This document shows, piece after piece, positions 14,674 through 17,284 of a stretch of 17,284 bases of DNA. Position 1 is the first letter of the stretch. Every line of letters starts with the position of its first letter. The position numbers and the translations under genes are program-made. Location of the stretch: contig DBBD01000119.1 of the NCBI GenBank assembly GCA_002292015.1, forward strand, positions 1 through 17,284, given 5' to 3'. This stretch comes from Firmicutes bacterium UBA993. GTDB taxonomy: Bacteria > Bacillota > Dethiobacteria > DTU022. The notes beneath the pieces are model-generated. The model saw only the letters and a program-made list of their open reading frames with translations, was not told where the DNA came from and did no database searches.

Positions 14674-16068
14674 TTATTCCTGCCCGGCGAAATATTTCTT
14701 CCGGTTACGGACAACATCAAAAAGCAAAACAACCAGGCTGGCCGCCAACCCTGGAAAAAGCGGGTTGAGACTGATTTTTAGTAAAGTGCCGGCGATTACT
14801 ATTGTGGGACCAAGAATCACTGCCAACGTTCCGGCCAGGGGCGATACCTTGCCTTTTAAAAAGATTACGGCCAGCAGGGGAAAAAACACTGCTGCCCCGC
14901 GCAGGCTGAGCGACAGGTAGCTCCAGCTTAAAATCAGGGCATTGTCACCAACCACCAGCACAACAAGCAGCGCTAAAAACATTACCATAATAATCAGGAG
15001 GCGAAAAACCACAAGCGCTTGCTGATCGTCTGCTTTCGGCTGCAGCCTTAAGTATAGATCCCGGTTTAACATGGTGCTCACGCCCAGGGTCAGACCGGCC
15101 CCGGTGCCGATTGAAGCTAAAAGCAGGGTCGCCAGAACTATACCGGCAAACCAGTCCGGAAGATGATTTAGCACAAACAGCGGCAGGGCTTGGGCCGGGT
15201 TGATGTGCGGATAATTAATGCGCATGTAAAGCCCGACCAGAATACCCCCGATACCGATTAGGGGGGCGAGCATTGCGCTCAACAGGACTCCGCTCCTGGC
15301 AGATTTAAGATCACGGCTAGATAATATGGCCTGAAAATAGATCTGGCTCGAAAGCACTCCGACGATTAAGGCCACGGCTGAAGCCAAATCAGTGTTAACA
15401 CCCCGGCCGAAGAGGCTAAACCAGGGATAGGCGGGAAAATAGCTGTTTAAACCACCGCTACCCCCGGCCAGGGTGAACGCCACCACGCCGGAAATGAACA
15501 TGCAGGTGCAGGTTAGAAGGATTTTGGTCAGGCCCATCAGGCCTGTTCCCCAGGCCCCACCGAAAACCACGTAGGCTACCGCCAGGATTACGGTTAAGAG
15601 CGCCGCCAGGCGCATATCGACATCAAACATCGAAGTTAAAAGAGCCTGGGAGGCAAAAACCTGGGGTACAATATTGATAATCATGCCAAGTGAAATGAAC
15701 AGCACTGCGGCCACACCGGCTGTCTTGCCATAGCTTGTCGATATAATGCGGGAAACTGTTTCAAAGGTTGTCTCGCGCATCGGCCCGACCATGAACAGGG
15801 CGAGTAACAGGCAGCCGATACCGCCACCAAGGGTAAACCACCAAGCCGACAAACCGTAGAGATAGGCCAGCTGTGCGGTGCCGATCGTTGAAGCCCCGCC
15901 GACCAGGGTGCCGAGGATCGTCCCCATTACCAGAAACGAGCCGGCTTTACGACCGCTTACCGAAAAATCAACTGAGTTTTTCACCCTACGCCCGGCATTG
16001 ATGCCCAAGCTATAGACCACGATTATGGCAACGATCATTACCATCAGATGCGTGATGTTTAAGTCCAT
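14674..16068 (-). CDS. Sodium:solute symporter family (SSS) transporter
   Basis: The 464-residue membrane protein has about a dozen hydrophobic segments and the features of the SSS/LeuT-fold family: an early GTLVGGASTIGTAQLAYLYG (53-72) in the second helix region and, late, LASIGTGAGLTLGVSTMLNRD (318-337), the conserved helix that carries the sodium-site Ser/Thr residues and ends in NRDLY. It should import an organic solute with Na+; the substrate is not predictable from sequence, though the neighbours (a ferredoxin-type reductase and an ACT protein) suggest an organic acid or amino-acid-like compound. The ATG at 16068 lies 7 bases after the reductase stop, so the genes form one transcript; AAAGGA lies about 12 bases upstream. 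Confidence 0.92.
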   Translation of the reverse strand: MDLNITHLMVMIVAIIVVYSLGINAGRRVKNSVDFSVSGRKAGSFLVMGTILGTLVGGASTIGTAQLAYLYGLSAWWFTLGGGIGCLLLALFMVGPMRETTFETVSRIISTSYGKTAGVAAVLFISLGMIINIVPQVFASQALLTSMFDVDMRLAALLTVILAVAYVVFGGAWGTGLMGLTKILLTCTCMFISGVVAFTLAGGSGGLNSYFPAYPWFSLFGRGVNTDLASAVALIVGVLSSQIYFQAILSSRDLKSARSGVLLSAMLAPLIGIGGILVGLYMRINYPHINPAQALPLFVLNHLPDWFAGIVLATLLLASIGTGAGLTLGVSTMLNRDLYLRLQPKADDQQALVVFRLLIIMVMFLALLVVLVVGDNALILSWSYLSLSLRGAAVFFPLLAVIFLKGKVSPLAGTLAVILGPTIVIAGTLLKISLNPLFPGLAASLVVLLFDVVRNRKKYFAGQE

Positions 16069-16075
16069 CTGCTGC

Positions 16076-17167
16076 CTAGTCCTTTGACCTTGAATTACTG
16101 CGATTTTTTACGGTCTTTAGTAGTGTTTCAAATTCTTCTGCACTTAGCTTACCCAGTACAACAGCCTCGCGCAACAGCGCCAGGCTTTCATCAATTACCA
16201 TCTCAGACAGGGGCAGGTTATAGGGACAGCGGGCAGCACAGATTCCACACTGCATACAGGTAAGACCTTTCTTGAAGGCATTGATGTGGTCCAGCGAGAG
16301 TTTGTCCCAGCCGGTTCTTTTGAAGATCATGCCGGAGCGCAATATGTATGAAGCCTCGATCTTGTTAGGGCAGGGCATGCAATAATCGCAGCGCCGGCAA
16401 AACATGGAACCAAGATCCAGACGATCGGCTTCTAAACCCGCAAGTTCCGCCGCGGTTAGCGGCCCACCAAGGGCCGGCAGGTTATCGTCGACCTCTTCGA
16501 TGCGGCACATCCCGGGAATCGGAACAAGATCCGGATATTGAAGAATCCAGCGGATCGCTGCCCTGTTGCTGGTAAATACCCCACCGGCAACCGGTTTCAT
16601 GACGATTATGCCGATATCAAGCGAGCGGGCCAGCGGAATCAGCTGATCTAGCGACTCACGCTCAATATAGTTGAAGGGTATCTGCACCGTTTCAAAGTGA
16701 CCGGTTTTTAGGGCTTCAAGCATCAGGGCCGGTCGGTGTGAAGTAATACCAATATGTCTGAGCCGCCCTTTTTGCTGTTCTTGCTTCAAGTAATCTAAGG
16801 GTCCGCCTTTTTTAATAATCTCTTTTAACTCTTTTTCGTAGTTAACAATGTGAAACTGGAAAAGGTCGATGTAGTCACGCTTCAGGTTCTCAAAGCTGGT
16901 AGCAAAATCTTTTTTTAGCTGCTCCAGATTCCTTTGGTATGATTTTGTGGCCACGATAACTTTTTCGCCAAGACCAGCCAGGGCGCGGCCTAAATCAACC
17001 TCGCTGGTAGTATATACCCTGGCGGTATCAAAAAAGTTTATACCCTTTTCAAAAGCATAACGGACAACAGCAACGGCGCTTTCGCGATCAACCGATTGGA
17101 TCGGCAGCCCTCCAAAACTGATCCTACTGACCATCAAGCCTGTTTTGCCCAACCGCACCTTATCCAT
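16076..17167 (-). CDS. Aldo/keto reductase with C-terminal 2[4Fe-4S] ferredoxin-like domain
   Basis: The N-terminal TIM-barrel shows the aldo/keto reductase tetrad: D47, Y52, K75 and H106 (FFDTARVY, ATKS, FQFH). The C-terminal part has CX2CX2CX2CP at C257-C266 and CX2CX2CX3CP at C304-C314, enough for two [4Fe-4S] clusters, so electrons may come from or go to ferredoxin rather than only NADPH. This architecture is common in anaerobes and the substrates are largely unknown. I place the start at ATG 17167 (363 residues): GGGGTGA lies 8 bases before it, whereas the upstream in-frame GTG at 17179 overlaps that ribosome site. It is the first gene of the operon with the symporter, ACT and UPF0210 genes. 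Confidence 0.92.
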   Translation of the reverse strand: MDKVRLGKTGLMVSRISFGGLPIQSVDRESAVAVVRYAFEKGINFFDTARVYTTSEVDLGRALAGLGEKVIVATKSYQRNLEQLKKDFATSFENLKRDYIDLFQFHIVNYEKELKEIIKKGGPLDYLKQEQQKGRLRHIGITSHRPALMLEALKTGHFETVQIPFNYIERESLDQLIPLARSLDIGIIVMKPVAGGVFTSNRAAIRWILQYPDLVPIPGMCRIEEVDDNLPALGGPLTAAELAGLEADRLDLGSMFCRRCDYCMPCPNKIEASYILRSGMIFKRTGWDKLSLDHINAFKKGLTCMQCGICAARCPYNLPLSEMVIDESLALLREAVVLGKLSAEEFETLLKTVKNRSNSRSKD

Positions 17168-17238
17168 TGTGCTACTCACCCCGGTTCATTACAGACAAGT
17201 TTCTGCTGCCTGCTTCACTAAAAGGTTCGCTGCTCGTA

Positions 17239-17284
17239 TTGTCAGGGGTATTGTCAAGGAAATATTGTCAAGGGGACGGGGTTA
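17239..17284. repeat. Second copy of the TGTCA/GGGGACGGGG repeat, cut by window edge
   Basis: Three TTGTCA units start at 17239, 17251 and 17265, and the last runs into AAGGGGACGGGGTTA at the edge. The arrangement (three TGTCA units 11-14 bases apart, then the GGGGACGGGGTT core) is the same as at 11279-11320, so the two belong to one family. Read on the minus strand the units give TTGACA or CTGACA hexamers facing the reductase operon; the innermost, with TTTAGT 17 bases downstream, is a possible though weak promoter for it. Confidence 0.7.

Noticed and set aside
17168..17179. GTG start for the aldo/keto reductase at 17179
   Set aside because: The codon overlaps the GGGGTGA ribosome site that is well placed for ATG 17167.

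Overview
The window reads as an anaerobic bacterium, most likely a Clostridia-class Firmicute. The signs are a complete [FeFe]-hydrogenase maturation set (hydE, hydF, hydG), purine-rich Shine-Dalgarno sites of Gram-positive type, a ferredoxin-type aldo/keto reductase, a UPF0237/UPF0210 gene pair and short TGTCA-rich dispersed repeats. That taxonomic call is an inference from gene content. No 16S rRNA or other phylogenetic marker is present.

Layout. Positions 1-1022 (minus) hold the first 340 codons of a Glu/Leu/Phe/Val dehydrogenase whose C-terminus lies outside the window. A GC-rich gene-poor stretch (1023-1864) follows; it carries a good sigma70-type promoter and a possible small coupled ORF before hydE (1865-2929, plus). 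A 654-base gap with small cysteine-rich or broken ORFs separates hydE from hydF (3584-4843), which overlaps hydG (4833-6275). Converging on hydG from the other strand is a secreted/membrane polymer-forming (bactofilin-like) protein (6555-7721, minus). Next come a gap with an HD-GYP-like relic, a YtcJ-type amidohydrolase (8225-9790, minus) and, diverging from it, a second complete glutamate dehydrogenase-family gene (9998-11278, plus). This gene and a C69/secernin-type dipeptidase (11414-12748, minus) converge on a 139-bp inverted-repeat element. The right part is one minus-strand operon, transcribed as aldo/keto reductase (16076-17167), sodium:solute symporter (14674-16068), ACT-domain UPF0237 protein (14327-14626) and UPF0210/DUF711 protein (12956-14314). 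A second copy of the dispersed repeat is cut by the right edge.

How the genes work together. HydE, HydG and HydF build the 2Fe subcluster of the [FeFe]-hydrogenase H-cluster, but no hydrogenase structural gene is in the window. The two dehydrogenases, the dipeptidase, the amidohydrolase and the symporter point to peptide or amino-acid use. The reductase operon looks like uptake plus redox conversion of an unknown substrate, with two widely conserved but poorly understood proteins.

The most striking observation is an abrupt composition step inside hydE at about position 2464. In the codons just before it 41 of 47 end in G or C; in the codons just after, 23 of 45 do. Everything to the left is GC-rich and everything to the right is near 50% GC. 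Either two genomes were joined in assembly at a conserved hydE motif, or a real recombination made a mosaic hydE. Anyone using the left 2.5 kb as part of the same genome should settle this first.
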